In this document: piece by piece, positions 21,685-31,003 of the stretch | Layout of the letters: each line of letters opens with the position of its first letter | Numbering within the stretch: the first letter of the stretch is position 1 | From: Melitaea cinxia | Lineage: Eukaryota > Arthropoda > Insecta > Lepidoptera > Nymphalidae | Direction: 5' to 3' | Assembly (NCBI RefSeq): GCF_905220565.1 | Contig: NC_059409.1 | Coordinates: forward strand, 1,805,501-1,869,500 | DNA: 64,000 nt | The notes under the pieces: model-generated | What the model was told of the DNA's origin: nothing | What the model saw: only the letters and a program-made list of their open reading frames with translations | The model's database searches: none | Translations under genes and position numbers: made by a program

Positions 21685-21865
21685 ATCATATCAAAACTCA
21701 CTATAGACGGCGCCACGGTTCGCTTAAACCGAAAATAAAATCACCATATCAAAAATTTCGATTTAACGGGTACATCGTTCCATAGCTTAATTGGCTAGAA
21801 CACCGACACGGTCAGTCGGAGACGCGGGTTCGATCTCCGCTGGAACGGTCAATGTTTGATATGAT
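21685..21865 (+). repeat. Most complete tRNA-like repeat (family G)
   Basis: ATCATATCAAA (from 21685) is inverted at 21855-21865, and a second CATATCAAA lies at 21745-21753. The tRNA-like unit, 21776-21847, is 72 nt: CGTTCCA/TGGAACG acceptor (7 bp), CCGAC/GTCGG anticodon stem (5 bp) and GCGGG-TTCGATC-TCCGC T-arm (5 bp with one G-T pair). The anticodon loop is ACGGTCA. The C at position 33 argues against function. The left part (GACGGCGCC, GGTTCGCTTAAACCGA) is shared with 18370-18412. Confidence 0.75.
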
Positions 21866-22289
21866 TTTCAAAAATGTTTAGAATTCCTAATGTGTGGGTA
21901 ACACAAAAATAAAATCGTACATAGGTACTTTAAACGTCCTAAATTTCGAAATAAAAATGATCTAGTGTAGTAGCAATTATTTTAATCCATGCCCTAATTC
22001 TAACGTAATTAGACGGAGATTACATACGAGACGAGATTGCGATAGATAGATAGGAATTAAAAAAATGGTTTCAGTATGGTATAGTAGAATGTATTGTAAA
22101 ATATATCTTTTTGAATATCTTTAACGTATAGGACTCGGCCTTGTTACAGTTGAGAAAGCGATTATATGCGAAGGTTTTGGGTAATTAATCTACTACTAAC
22201 CCGATTGATTGCATTTGTTAGGTAGTTGAAAATCCAGAAGTAAAACGTAAGCTTTTTTTTGTCTCAATATCCAGAAACTGATATATACA
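21866..22289. other. AT-rich single-copy DNA
   Basis: No feature supported. Confidence 0.4.
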
Positions 22290-22629
22290 GACGCCGCGTT
22301 GGCGCAGCGGTTACAGCCATGGATTGTACCTGTTGCGCTGGCGGTTGCGGGTTCGATCCCCGCACATGACAAACATTTGTATTGTCCATCAGGTGTTTGC
22401 CGTGGTATGGATGTTTGTGCAGTCCTTCTGGGTTTCCCCACAGGTCTCACTCAGCACGTTAAGCCGTCGGTCCCGGTTGTTATCATGTACACCTGATAGC
22501 GATCGTTACTCATAGTAGGGAATATATCCGCCAACCCGCATTGGAGCAGCGTGGTGTATTAAGGTCTGATCCTTCTCCTACATGGGGAAAGAGGCCTATG
22601 CCCAGTAGTGCGATATTACAGGCTGAAGC
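22290..22629 (+). mobile_element. Best-preserved tRNA-headed SINE (family A)
   Basis: This 340-bp copy has GCGTTGGCGCAGCGGTTACA (A-box) and GGGTTCGATCCCCGC (B-box), the full body and the end GGCCTATGCCCAGTAGTGCG...GGCTGAAGC. The final 40 bp or so resemble the RTE LINE end (AGGCCTATGTCCAGCAGTGG), suggesting RTE machinery mobilises it. GATATATACAG before and GATATACACTG after may be a decayed target duplication. The short frames across it are not genes. Confidence 0.9.
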
Positions 22630-23479
22630 GATATACACTGTTAGGATAGTAAATGATAAATTTGTATTTTAATAATCATAAAATGTTGCAATTAGTTTAT
22701 AGAATACAAAGAAATGCCTTCATTTGAATAACAATAGCCTTACGGTAAAATGTAATACTTTATAGTTGAATGAAACGACGAGCGTTTTATACTTTAAATA
22801 GAAAACAATGTAGCAGTTTTCAAGAGGCAGGTCCTGCAGCCCACGTTGGCGTAATTAAAAGATTTAACGTTTCAGCGTGAAGACCTCTCGTTGTAAAGGG
22901 TTACTAATCTTTTTATAATTAGCGTTAAATACGAACGCGTAAGATTCTCACGGGTTAACGTTGTGACATGTTGCTTTGTGGAATGTGTTACGCTTCTTCG
23001 AACATTATCATATTTTATATGTATATATATTCTGTGTTTGTATTGAAATTGAAACGTTATTTTTTGCCACTAAAATTAGTAAAGACATTTTTTTTATTAT
23101 TTCATCAATTTTCTGTCAAGAATATTTTAGTTATTACATAATAATATAACAAAAGTATTGTAATAAAACAACCATTGCTAGATACGAACTGACAGCCGTC
23201 AAACTTTATTTTTAATTCACCTTCTTACATAGGTACTACATATTACAACAATAGGTACTATATATTACAAGTATGACGTAGCGGGCACGGAAAGTTTGGT
23301 GATAACAGTCGTGATAATGATTCCCGCTTAAGATAAATGTTTGTATAGGTTCTATGGTTGTTAGTACTATGTACCTATGTTAGTGTTTGTCTTATGGTCG
23401 CTTCTAAAACTACAACACAAGATTTTAGGTAGTTGAAGTAGAATCAGGCAAGATTAATACATACTTAATTATTTCTTTC
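22630..23479. other. Single-copy DNA
   Basis: The stretch at 22820-22990 is less AT-rich. Two short near-repeats (TAGGTACTACATATTACAA and TAGGTACTATATATTACAA) lie at 23231-23270. No gene is supported. Confidence 0.4.
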
Positions 23480-23708
23480 TTTTTTTTTACAACTAGGTCG
23501 GCAAAGAAGCGTACGGCTCACTTAATGGTAAGCGATTACCGTACCTTATATCACACCAAAAGCATCGCGTAGCCGACCTTACCCACACCAGGAACGCGGC
23601 ACTGCTTGAGAGCAGTATTATTTAGTTGTGATCGAGTAACGTCGAGGTACTTTCCCAGTCGGGCTGCTCTAGATTTTGAGCAGAATATGCTGTGCCCTAT
23701 CTCAGTTT
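23480..23708 (-). repeat. Family C repeat
   Basis: Starts with T-rich TTTTTTTTTACAACTAGGTC and ends CTGTGCCCTATCTCAGTTT. It is diverged, with part of the AATCCCCC region missing. Confidence 0.75.
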
Positions 23709-23830
23709 AAAAATGTATAGGTAAATGGTATATATAGTACATAGTAACTGTAATATGGTGTATATATTTTTTTCATATATATTTATCTGTATATGTATGC
23801 GCATAATCCTATACTGGATCATATGATCAC

Positions 23831-23889
23831 GCACATATGTGCGTGTGTGTATTTATGCTATAATGGCTGGTGTGTGTAAATACACACAC
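23831..23889. repeat. Palindrome cluster
   Basis: GCACATATGTGC (23831-23842) is a perfect 12-bp palindrome. It is followed by a 13-bp inverted repeat, GTGTGTGTATTTA (23843-23855) and TAAATACACACAC (23877-23889), with a 21-bp loop. Confidence 0.85.
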
Positions 23890-24021
23890 TAAAATATTTT
23901 ATTTGTGAGGGTCATTTTTTTAATTTGAAATAATAATTTAAGGTAACAACTAATGTAAAATATTTAATTTCTGAGGGTCAATTTTTTTTTAATTTGAAAT
24001 AATAATTTTAGGTAATAACTA
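23890..24021 (+). repeat. 66-bp tandem duplication
   Basis: TAAAATATTT...GAGGGTCA...AATTTGAAATAATAATTT...GGTAA.AACTAATG occurs at 23890 and again at 23956 with few differences. It runs into an (ATA)n tract. Confidence 0.85.
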
Positions 24022-24190
24022 ATGTAATAATAATAATAATAATATTCTTTATTGCACATCATTAAAAGATACAAACAAAAGTAGTATAATTAGAGGAAGA
24101 TATACAAAGGCGGTCTTATCGCTAAAACAGCGATTTCTTCCAGACAACCTTTGGGTATAGGACAGCGCATAGAAAAGCGGTTAGGAAGTG
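24022..24190 (-). mobile_element. LINE 3' end with an (ATT)n tail
   Basis: Read on the minus strand, the sequence ends with GTGCAATAAAGAATATTATT and then ATT repeats: a polyadenylation-type AATAAA followed by a microsatellite tail. The body has GTTGTCTGGAAGAAATCGC. A short relative (CTCCCAGACGACCTTTGG) lies near 47251. No ORF remains. Confidence 0.5.
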
Positions 24191-24229
24191 TACAAATAAT
24201 AATTAGATAACATCACAATAGATTATAAA

Positions 24230-24320
24230 ATTATACATACATATATACATACATACATATATACATATGCTTACACACTTACATACATTCACATATAGAC
24301 ATATACTCATATATAAATAT
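24230..24320. repeat. ATAC/ATAT-rich microsatellite tract
   Basis: Imperfect ATAC and ATAT repeats with CACA/TACA interruptions. Confidence 0.85.
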
Positions 24321-24371
24321 AAACAATTCTTATTAATTATTTCAATGTGATAATAATTAACTTATAAAAAT

Positions 24372-24446
24372 TGCTCCCATACATCCAAACTACGACCCTG
24401 GAACAAAAGCGTAGGGTCACTGCTAACCGCGTCAACGGAGCAGTTA
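24372..24446 (-). mobile_element. Head fragment of a family J-like SINE
   Basis: The minus strand reads GCTCCGTTGACGCGGTTAGC, then GTGACCCTACGC and TTTTGTTCCAGGGTCG, corresponding to the tRNA-like head of family J (GTGACCCTGCTTTCTGTTCC). The B-box is decayed. Confidence 0.55.
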
Positions 24447-25522
24447 AATAATAAAATGCAAAAGAAGGCGAATAAATGCTAAACTCAAAAATCATATAAA
24501 ATACAATTACACAACATTAAAGGTAGGAATACCTTTCAAGTTAAAATATCTACAATTGTAATTATATGAAAATTTCGCCGGAAAATATCCGCCCCACCTT
24601 GGTAGCGGGGATCGTAAATCAACGGGGGCTGGAACAAAAGCAGAATGGTAAATGCGACCTTTTCCAATAAATTCTTCCCCTCACATCAATCAATTAAAGA
24701 CTCGAAGTGTCCCTCATTCTTTACATTGACTAAAAAGTTAAGTCACGTGTAGTGCAGTCGATTCGGAATGTTGAATTATATCCTCTTTCTTTTAAAATGG
24801 TTTTTTAGAAGTTTATTTTAAGGGAGATGTAAGATCTTCCCAGTTCCATTAACCCTAAAGAACAAGAAGAAGATGTCCCTGTTAGTTTTAGGATTGTAAA
24901 ATGCTTAGTTATTTTATCATGTTATCGTTTTAAGTGTATAAAAATATGTGTTAAATAAGTTTTGATATTGTTATATGGTTTTAATTGAGCTGAACAGAAG
25001 CGGCGTGGTAGTATCAAAGAACCAAAACTAGAAGTGTGGTTCAGTAACGCTGAATTTCAGCAGAATGTATGATTAAATTTGAAATGATCGGGTAATGTTT
25101 GGATTCTTTTTTATAAAAGCACGCATTTTGCCTATCATAAACCATTATGGCGCAATTATAATACAATTGCTAAAGAAGCATATGAAGCCGCTCAAAATCG
25201 ATTATATCAAGGACGGCAACTGGTGATGACCATTGGAACAAGTTTGTTATAATAAATTATGAGATCTTGATGAGAACCAATGAGTTGCTATTTCATTTAC
25301 ACATTATTAAATAAAAATTAACAATGTAAAATAATTTTGATTAAATAATTTCAGCTAGGATAATTATGCGTAGGCAGAATTCGATAAATTGTAAAGAAAA
25401 ATCTAAAATATGACGAAAAGAAAACTACGCTTCGGGCGAATCCTTTCAGCTCTGAATATCAAACTAGATGGAAATTTAATTTTCCAAATATATTTAATTT
25501 CCGACGAAATAACTCTCGTCTA
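24447..25522. other. Single-copy DNA with a less AT-rich block
   Basis: The block at 24545-24760 (TTTCGCCGGAAAATATCCGC, CCACCTTGGTAGCGGGGATC) lacks an open frame and is not repeated here. The remainder is AT-rich and unassigned. Confidence 0.4.
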
Positions 25523-25732
25523 TCTTCTATATTTTATATAAATAAAAATGAATGTTGCTAAGCGCATAACTCGAGAATGGCTCGAGCAATTTGGCTACTT
25601 TATTTTTTTGTATGTTCCTTAAGACCCCCCAAAAAAGTTTCGTTGACCTTCCCACGAAAGGTCAACTAAAAGAATAAATAAATAAATATTACTTTTAATT
25701 TTGGACAGAACGAAGTCTATCCAGGCAGCTAG
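25523..25732 (+). mobile_element. Helitron-like element (E-b type)
   Basis: TC at 25523, preceded by A; then AAATGAATGTTGCTAAGCGC, ACTCGAGAATGGCTCGAG, GAACGAAGTCTATCCAGGC and a CTAG end at 25729-25732, followed by T. The GGTCAACTAAAAG region is specific to this copy. No protein is encoded. Confidence 0.7.
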
Positions 25733-25830
25733 TACATAAATTAAAATGTATGTTGCTAAGCGCATAACTCGAGAATGGCTCGACCGATTCGGCTATTTTT
25801 TTTTTGTATGTTTCTTAAGGCCCACGGATG
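25733..25830 (+). mobile_element. Second Helitron-like 5' end in tandem
   Basis: Directly after the CTAG of the preceding element, the same 5' portion recurs (ATGTATGTTGCTAAGCGCAT, ACTCGAGAATGGCTCGACC, TGTATGTTTCTTAAGGCCCA) and then stops. This is a head-to-tail arrangement with the second copy 3'-truncated. Confidence 0.65.
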
Positions 25831-25868
25831 GTTTTTAGCTTAATATATGCATTTTCATAAATACGGCT

Positions 25869-25923
25869 ACATGGGTAAAGAGGCCTATGCCCAGTAGGAT
25901 ATTACAGGCTGAAGCGTAAGCGT
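25869..25923 (+). mobile_element. 55-bp 5'-truncated family A tail with a perfect duplication
   Basis: Only the SINE end is present (AAAGAGGCCTATGCCCAG, GGATATTACAGGCTGAAGCG). It is flanked by AAATACGGCT at 25859-25868 and 25924-25933, a perfect 10-bp target duplication, so this short piece inserted as such. Confidence 0.9.
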
Positions 25924-25933
25924 AAATACGGCT

Positions 25934-26457
25934 AAAATGTTAACTATAGATTTAAATACATTTTTTTAAGCTTATTAAATTTTACGAGCTTTAGTCATTA
26001 AAAAAAAGTGGGTGCATTAAACTACAAAATACATAAAAGATTTTATATTCATTACATGCAGTAATTCACAATATTTTACATAAGTTTTGAATTTTCGTCA
26101 CTAGTACCCTTTTCATTCCATTTCTTAAGTTATTTTTAACACAATATCAATTCAGCTGTTTTTTGAATAAAGGTCGCGTTAAAATTTAATTAAAACGGAA
26201 AATGTCAATATATATTTGTCAAAGTCTAAAAGTTTGAACGCGTGGGCGTGAAAAGGTGCTTTATCCATCTATCTTGAAACCTCCCCTTATTAATATATTT
26301 CGGCGGGAATTTTTTTAAATCAAATCTCACCCCGAAGAAAAAAGACTCTTATACAAAAGTAATAAACGTCAGAATCGGTTTTTTATTCAATATTTGTTTA
26401 TGTTTGAATCACGTAAATTAACAATGAAACCAATGAGCGATTTGATTAAAATCACTT
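25934..26457. other. AT-rich single-copy DNA
   Basis: No feature supported. Confidence 0.4.
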
Positions 26458-26751
26458 CATCATCATCACTTCAGCCTAATACAATCTACTGCTGGACATA
26501 GGCCTCCTCAAGATCTCATGTGTTTTGCCCACAGTCATCACGCTGGGCAGGCGGGTTGGTGACCGCAGGCCTAGCTTTGTCGCACCGAAGACGCTGCTGC
26601 CCGTCTTTTGCCTGTGTATTTAAAAGCCAGCAGTTGGATGGTTATCCCGCCATCGGTCGGCTTTTTAAGTTCCAAGGTGGTAGTAGATTATCTTCGATAC
26701 CCAAATGAAAAGAAGGGGTGGCTATATTTTTACTGCCGTAACCACACAGCA
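26458..26751 (-). mobile_element. SINE-like element (family B)
   Basis: An (ATC)n start with CACTTCAGCC is the reverse complement of the RTE-like tail. It is followed by GGTTGGTGACCGCAGG, CGAAGACGCTGCTGCCC, GTTGGATGGTTATCCCGCC, TTAAGTTCCAAGG and GGTGGCTATATT...GTAACCACACAGC. The region after CCTCCTCAAG carries a small deletion. Frames over it are not genes. Confidence 0.85.
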
Positions 26752-27129
26752 ATTACTGCAAATTATAATATTAATTTAAAAAAATACATCGTTGCGTTTT
26801 GAGTTTAAAAGTTTGTTAAACTTTTTGAGGTCGCCTCTTTAGCAAGAATATATTATTGAATTATTAATTTAGAATAGTATGAATATTTCAAAGGTTTTTA
26901 GTTATCAATTATGGCGAATAATCGTGTCAAAATTAATGTCGCCGTAACAATAACAGGAAGTAAAACAATAGACCGTAAAATAACCGTGACGAACACATTT
27001 AATGAGAATGCTAATATTAACACGAGTGGGAATCAAATTCACGACCAGTTAACAAACGTACTTGCTGATATTTGCTACTTTTTTGCAATTCTGTCTGAAT
27101 TGATTTTAATGGATTTCTAAGATCTGGTC
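26752..27129. other. AT-rich single-copy DNA
   Basis: A plus-strand frame at 26911-27120 (69 codons) is open, but it is low-complexity and asparagine/threonine-rich, without homology I recognise. Confidence 0.35.
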
Positions 27130-27358
27130 TAGTAGTGCGTGAAGTCGCCTTAAACGTCGACGGTTTGCGGGTTCGATTCCCGCTCAAGACAGTTATTTGT
27201 ATTTGTACAAATATTTCTTTCCAGATTGGATGTCTGTCCTTGTGGGTCTGCCCATCGTGCCTCGGAGAGCACGTTGAGCCGTCGGTCTCGGTTGTTATCA
27301 TAAATACCTACCTGATAGCGATCGTTACACGTAGTAGGGAACACCCGCCAATCCGCTA
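27130..27358 (+). mobile_element. Family A SINE, variant head (A2 subfamily), 3'-truncated
   Basis: The B-box GCGGGTTCGATTCCCGC is intact, but the A-box region differs (GTGAAGTCGCCTTAAACG). The body has TATTTCTTTCCAGATTGG, CGTGCCTCGGAGAGCACG and TGATAGCGATCGTTAC. It stops before the RTE-like tail. The same variant head occurs at 41962-42236. Confidence 0.75.
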
Positions 27359-27954
27359 GCTCACAAAGGCATATGTACACCTAGATCAGAAATATTTTTT
27401 TCATTCTTTTCTTTCTTTCTTGTCAAAATATTATTAATTTTGTTATTTTATTCTGACATTTATTTTTTTAATCATAAAGGTCACAGCCGTTTTTTATAAA
27501 ATTGAAAATTTGCTAGTATTTCTAAGTTATTTTTGTAAACGAACCGAAAGCTTTCATAAATACATTTGGGGTTGGGGTATGTCCGTCAGACTGTCAGCGT
27601 TTGATATTATTTATTCGCGTAGAAAATTGAAGCGAAAGAACAAAAAATAAGGGTATATTTTTTTGCAATTTTTTTTTGTTTACAATTTTCTGAGCCCGAA
27701 TATTATAAATATGAAATTTATTTTTAGATTTGCAAATTTTGTTCTAGGTGATTGATTAATTTTCTAGAATTACGATCACATCTTGAATATTTTGCAAGAT
27801 ATATATTATAATAATGAAAAATAATGTGTGTAGTTATCGATAAGAGATTGAAGGTAGCCTACTCTCTAAAAATGATACCTCGGTATAAAAATTAAAATGT
27901 TCTATTAAATTAATACCGCTCTATATAAGTATGATAAGGGCAGAGGGATGATAA
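27359..27954. other. AT-rich single-copy DNA
   Basis: No feature supported. Confidence 0.4.
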
Positions 27955-28222
27955 TCATATATATAAATACGCTAAGCTTAAGATAGTTGCCTCTATTTTT
28001 AGAAAAAAACCTCTCAATCACTCCACATAAATTATATATCATTTTATAGATAATTGTTTGCTTTACCGGCATCTACAACTAAAAAATTTATTATTTTTGC
28101 CTGGTTAATTATTAAAATTATAAACATATATGACGGTTTAATTTTTAAACAACGTCAACATGATTGACGGTCGGTAATTTTTTTTAGTTATTTAGTGCGA
28201 ATTATTCGCACGGCTTTGCTAG
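27955..28222 (+). mobile_element. Helitron-like element ending CTAG (E13 type)
   Basis: Shares AAACCTC...CACTCCACATAAATTATAT, CATTTTATAGATAA, TACCGGCATC, ACAACTAAAAAATTTATTAT, ACAACGTCAAC, TTGACGGTCGGTAAT and a final CGGCTTTGCTAG with the inverted copy at 57580-57880. The 5' boundary is uncertain. Confidence 0.55.
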
Positions 28223-28309
28223 TATATTATAAATTTAATAAGTAATTATAATATATAAATTAATAAAATAATAATATCGAAAACATTAAAATTCTTAAAT
28301 TAAAACGTA

Positions 28310-28598
28310 ATTTTTTTTTTTCTATGTCATTAGGTCGGCAAACAAGCGTACGGCTCACCTGATGGTAAGCGATTACCGTAGCTTATAGACGCCTGCAACA
28401 CCAGAAGCATCGCAAGCGCGTTGCCGACCCAATCCCCAATCCCCCCAGGAGCTCTGGTCACCTTACTCACCAACAGGAACACAATACTGCTTGAAAACAG
28501 TATTATTTTGCTGTGATCTTCTGTAAGGTCGAGGTACTACCCCAGTCGGGCTGCTCCATATTTTGAGCAGGAAATTCCTGCTGTGCCCTACCTCAGTT
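28310..28598 (-). repeat. Near-complete family C repeat
   Basis: T-rich start, then TAGGTCGGCAAACAAGCGTA, CGGCTCACCTGATGGTAAGC, GCGTTGCCGACCCAATCCCC, GAGCTCTGGTCACC, AAGGTCGAGGTACTACCCC and TGCTGTGCCCTACCTCAGTT. This is the best reference copy. It pairs in inverted orientation with 28875-29124. Confidence 0.85.
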
Positions 28599-28745
28599 AA
28601 ATTACGTTTGATATTCGTAATGATACAGTAAATGCTTGTATACTTTTATACTTATATCACACATAAACAGCTAAAAGCACTCCGAAGCGAGATTCTCAGG
28701 TTACTTGATGTTACGTTGCTTCATATGATTTCACTTCCCACATTT

Positions 28746-29215
28746 TTGAAGTAAAACCTCTGTATGTACGCTTGACTTGGCGAGGAAGCAGGTGAATGCG
28801 TGACGAGAGCGTTACGAAATATGTGATCGGAGGAGGCGAACGGAAATTGAGAGGGAGATGTGAGTAAAGAGCAAACTGAGGTAGGGCACAGCAGGAAATT
28901 TCCTGCTCATAATATGAAGCGGCCCGACTGGGGTGACCACAGCTAAATAGCACTGTTTTCAAGCAGTTGTGTTCCTGTTGGTGAGTAAGGTGACCAGAGC
29001 TCCTGGGGGATTGGGGATTGGGTCGGCAACGCGGCGGTGCTTCTGGTGTTGCAGACGTCTGTAAGCTACGGTAATCGCTTAGTTGAGCCGTACGCTTCGT
29101 TGCCGATCTAGTTATATAAAAAAAGAGATAGAAAGAAAGAGTTACGTTTCGTATATTACTGTAGGGGCAAGGAGTTTTACTTCAGTCGTGTGGTCAAAAG
29201 CATACTCGTTTTTAC
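28746..29215 (+). repeat. Family H repeat split by a family C insertion
   Basis: The left part (28746-28874) has TTGAAGTAAAAC, ACGCTTGACTTGGCGAGG, GTGAATGCGTGACGAGAGCG, TGTGATCGG and GAGGCGAACGGAA. The right part (29125-29215) has AGTTACGTTTCGTATAT and CAGTCGTGTGGTCAAAAGCA. Together they follow the order of the uninterrupted copy at 39889-40125. The minus-strand frame here is not a gene. Confidence 0.75.
28875..29124 (+). repeat. Family C repeat inserted in family H
   Basis: ACTGAGGTAGGGCACAGCAG to GTTATATAAAAAAA, lacking the AGTACCTCGACC segment. AAAGAG occurs just before and just after and may be part of a target duplication. It lies 276 bp from, and in opposite orientation to, the copy at 28310-28598. 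Confidence 0.85.
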
Positions 29216-29267
29216 ATACTGTTTGCCTTATATTGTTTTTTTAAGGAGTAAACTCCGATTATAATAC

Positions 29268-29325
29268 TTTTTTTTTATGTCACTAGGTCGGCAAACAAGC
29301 GTACGGCTCACCTGATGGTAAGCGA
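29268..29325 (-). repeat. Family C 3'-end fragment
   Basis: TTTTTTTTATGTCACTAGGTC and CGGCTCACCTGATGGTAAGC only. The rest of the element is absent. Confidence 0.8.
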
Positions 29326-29591
29326 ATACTAAAATTTATGAACCGATTAACATGAAACAAACACTAAATATTAAGCTAAGCTTGCCACAGTATATTAGTA
29401 AAAACCATATCTAAATCGGATAAGCCATTTCTGAGATTAGCGTGCACAAACGCACAGACAAACAGACAAAATTCCGACGATCATTGTTTTGAGCGCTATT
29501 TACGTTAATAAAGGTCTCAATAATATTTATTCTTATATATCTTAAATGTACAGACAGCGACCCTTTATATTTTTATTATATATATTAGTGA
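29326..29591 (-). mobile_element. Possible Helitron-like or related repeat
   Basis: On the minus strand it would start TCACTAATATATATAATAAA, preceded by A, and it contains TTTGTCTGTTTGTCTGTGCG and GCTAATCTCAGAAATGG, motifs common in lepidopteran Helitron-like repeats. No CTAG end is visible because it abuts the family C fragment. Confidence 0.35.
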
Positions 29592-29975
29592 TGTCGAAGG
29601 TAAGTTGAAGTAATTATAACGTCATCTTCACACAGCCTCGCAGGTTGCTTTGTGCGTATTCAGACGAATTGATATAATCTGTTACCGATAGCAGTGGATT
29701 AATCAGTTAACGTAAGACAGAGGTCTTTCATTTCGTTATTAAGGTAGAAATATATCCCCGTTTGTAATGTTACCAAACGCTATTTCATCCTTTTGTATGT
29801 ATTTATATGTTCTTATTACCTGATTTAATGTGTTTGAATTATTATATTTTAAGTTTAACATGTATAAAATGTCTATTATTAGTTGGCTTTTTTGAAATGT
29901 AGAATTGAATTAAAATTGCAATTTTTTCTTGAACTTTGTTCACAATCTTACTATCTATAGATGATATATAATAAA
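29592..29975. other. AT-rich single-copy DNA
   Basis: No feature supported. Confidence 0.4.
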
Positions 29976-30174
29976 CTAGCGACCCGCCCCTGCTTCGCAC
30001 GGTTGTAAAAACTATCAGTGTTTCTCTACTATATTATGCATGTATTATACATATAAACCTTCTTCTGGCAGAACTCTATTTACTAAAGAAAACCGTATCA
30101 AAATCCGTTCCGTAGTTTTAAAGATCTAAGCGTACAGACAGCGGGAAGCGACTTTGTTTCATACTATGTAATGA
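29976..30174 (-). mobile_element. Short Helitron-like element (E11)
   Basis: Minus strand: TCATTACATAGTATGAAACA (preceded by A), AAAGTCGCTTCCCGCTGTC, ACGGAACGGATTTTGATACG, and an end at GTGCGAAGCAGGGGCGGGTC then GCTAG, followed by T. At 199 bp it is an internally deleted relative of the 717-bp copy at 45626-46342. Confidence 0.7.
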
Positions 30175-30185
30175 TGAATAACCTG

Positions 30186-30310
30186 AATCAAAATCAAAAA
30201 TAACTGTATTCAAATAGGCTTCAAAAGCACCCGAATCGTCGAATTATTATTTTTGATTTGATTCGTGATTATTATTTTTAAAAGCAAAGCTACCACCGAT
30301 TCGGAATGTT
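30186..30310 (-). mobile_element. LINE 3' end (family K)
   Basis: Minus strand: AATCGGTGGTAGCTTTGC, GAAGCCTATTTGAATACAG and a tail of TTTTGATTTTGATT. It matches 49815-49951. A LINE 3' UTR with an AATAAA-like signal and short-repeat tail is likely (jockey-like by memory). No coding part is present. Confidence 0.6.
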
Positions 30311-30824
30311 GATTCTGCAAGGAAGAATCAGCAAACTGCGCAGTTACTTTTCGAAAATAATATGTAAACAGCGTTTTAATACAAAATTAGTAATATGTGT
30401 TACTTAAAGATTCTTTCAAAATACAGTCTCAAAAGCCTAAGATGAACAAAAATAATCTTACGAACGACATTCGTAAAAATCATTAGTAGGTATATTCAGC
30501 TGTCACTGCGAAAAACGAGTCACATTCGCGTCACACGTTACAGAGGAAATAACCGAATAATTTTTTCTTCGAAGAATTGAAAAGGAAATAGGAATAACAA
30601 AACGTCGGGAGTTTTGTTACGAAATTACCAAACCATGAATGCTTAATGTTCATAGGAGGATTAATTCGATGGTGCTTCACCATGGCGCGCTGGGAGGTGG
30701 AATCGATTTTGAGACACGATGGGGTAAATGTATTGCTTTGTTGTTGCATGTATGTAAATACAAAGCATTACGTATTTCAAGTTTTTGTACAAAATTAGTA
30801 TGATCTTACAGTTGCTAAATTGAT
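30311..30824. other. Single-copy DNA
   Basis: No shared repeat. The stretch at 30600-30740 is less AT-rich. The minus frame at 30531-30749 is not supported. Confidence 0.4.
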
Positions 30825-31003
30825 GTTTTTGAAGTAAAACTTATATACGCACGCTTGACTTTGGGAGTAAGCTGGTGAATGCGTGACGAGATCTTTACGA
30901 AAAGTGTGATCGGGCGAGGCGAATGGAAGTTGAGAGGAAGATATAAGTTAGATGGGGCTAAAGAGTTAAAGTTTTAGTTCAGTCGTGTGGTCTAAAGCAT
31001 ATA
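30825..31003 (+). repeat. Family H repeat
   Basis: TTTTTGAAGTAAAACTTATA, GAATGCGTGACGAGA, TGTGATCGGGCGAGGCGAAT and GTTCAGTCGTGTGGTCTAAA. It is uninterrupted but lacks the GTTACGTTTCG block. Confidence 0.7.

Noticed and set aside
21776..21847. Functional tRNA gene
   Set aside because: The cloverleaf is good, but the anticodon loop lacks T33 and the unit sits in a dispersed repeat with decayed copies.
24022..24320. CRISPR-like array of short repeats
   Set aside because: These are tandem duplications and microsatellites in a eukaryotic genome, with no spacer structure.
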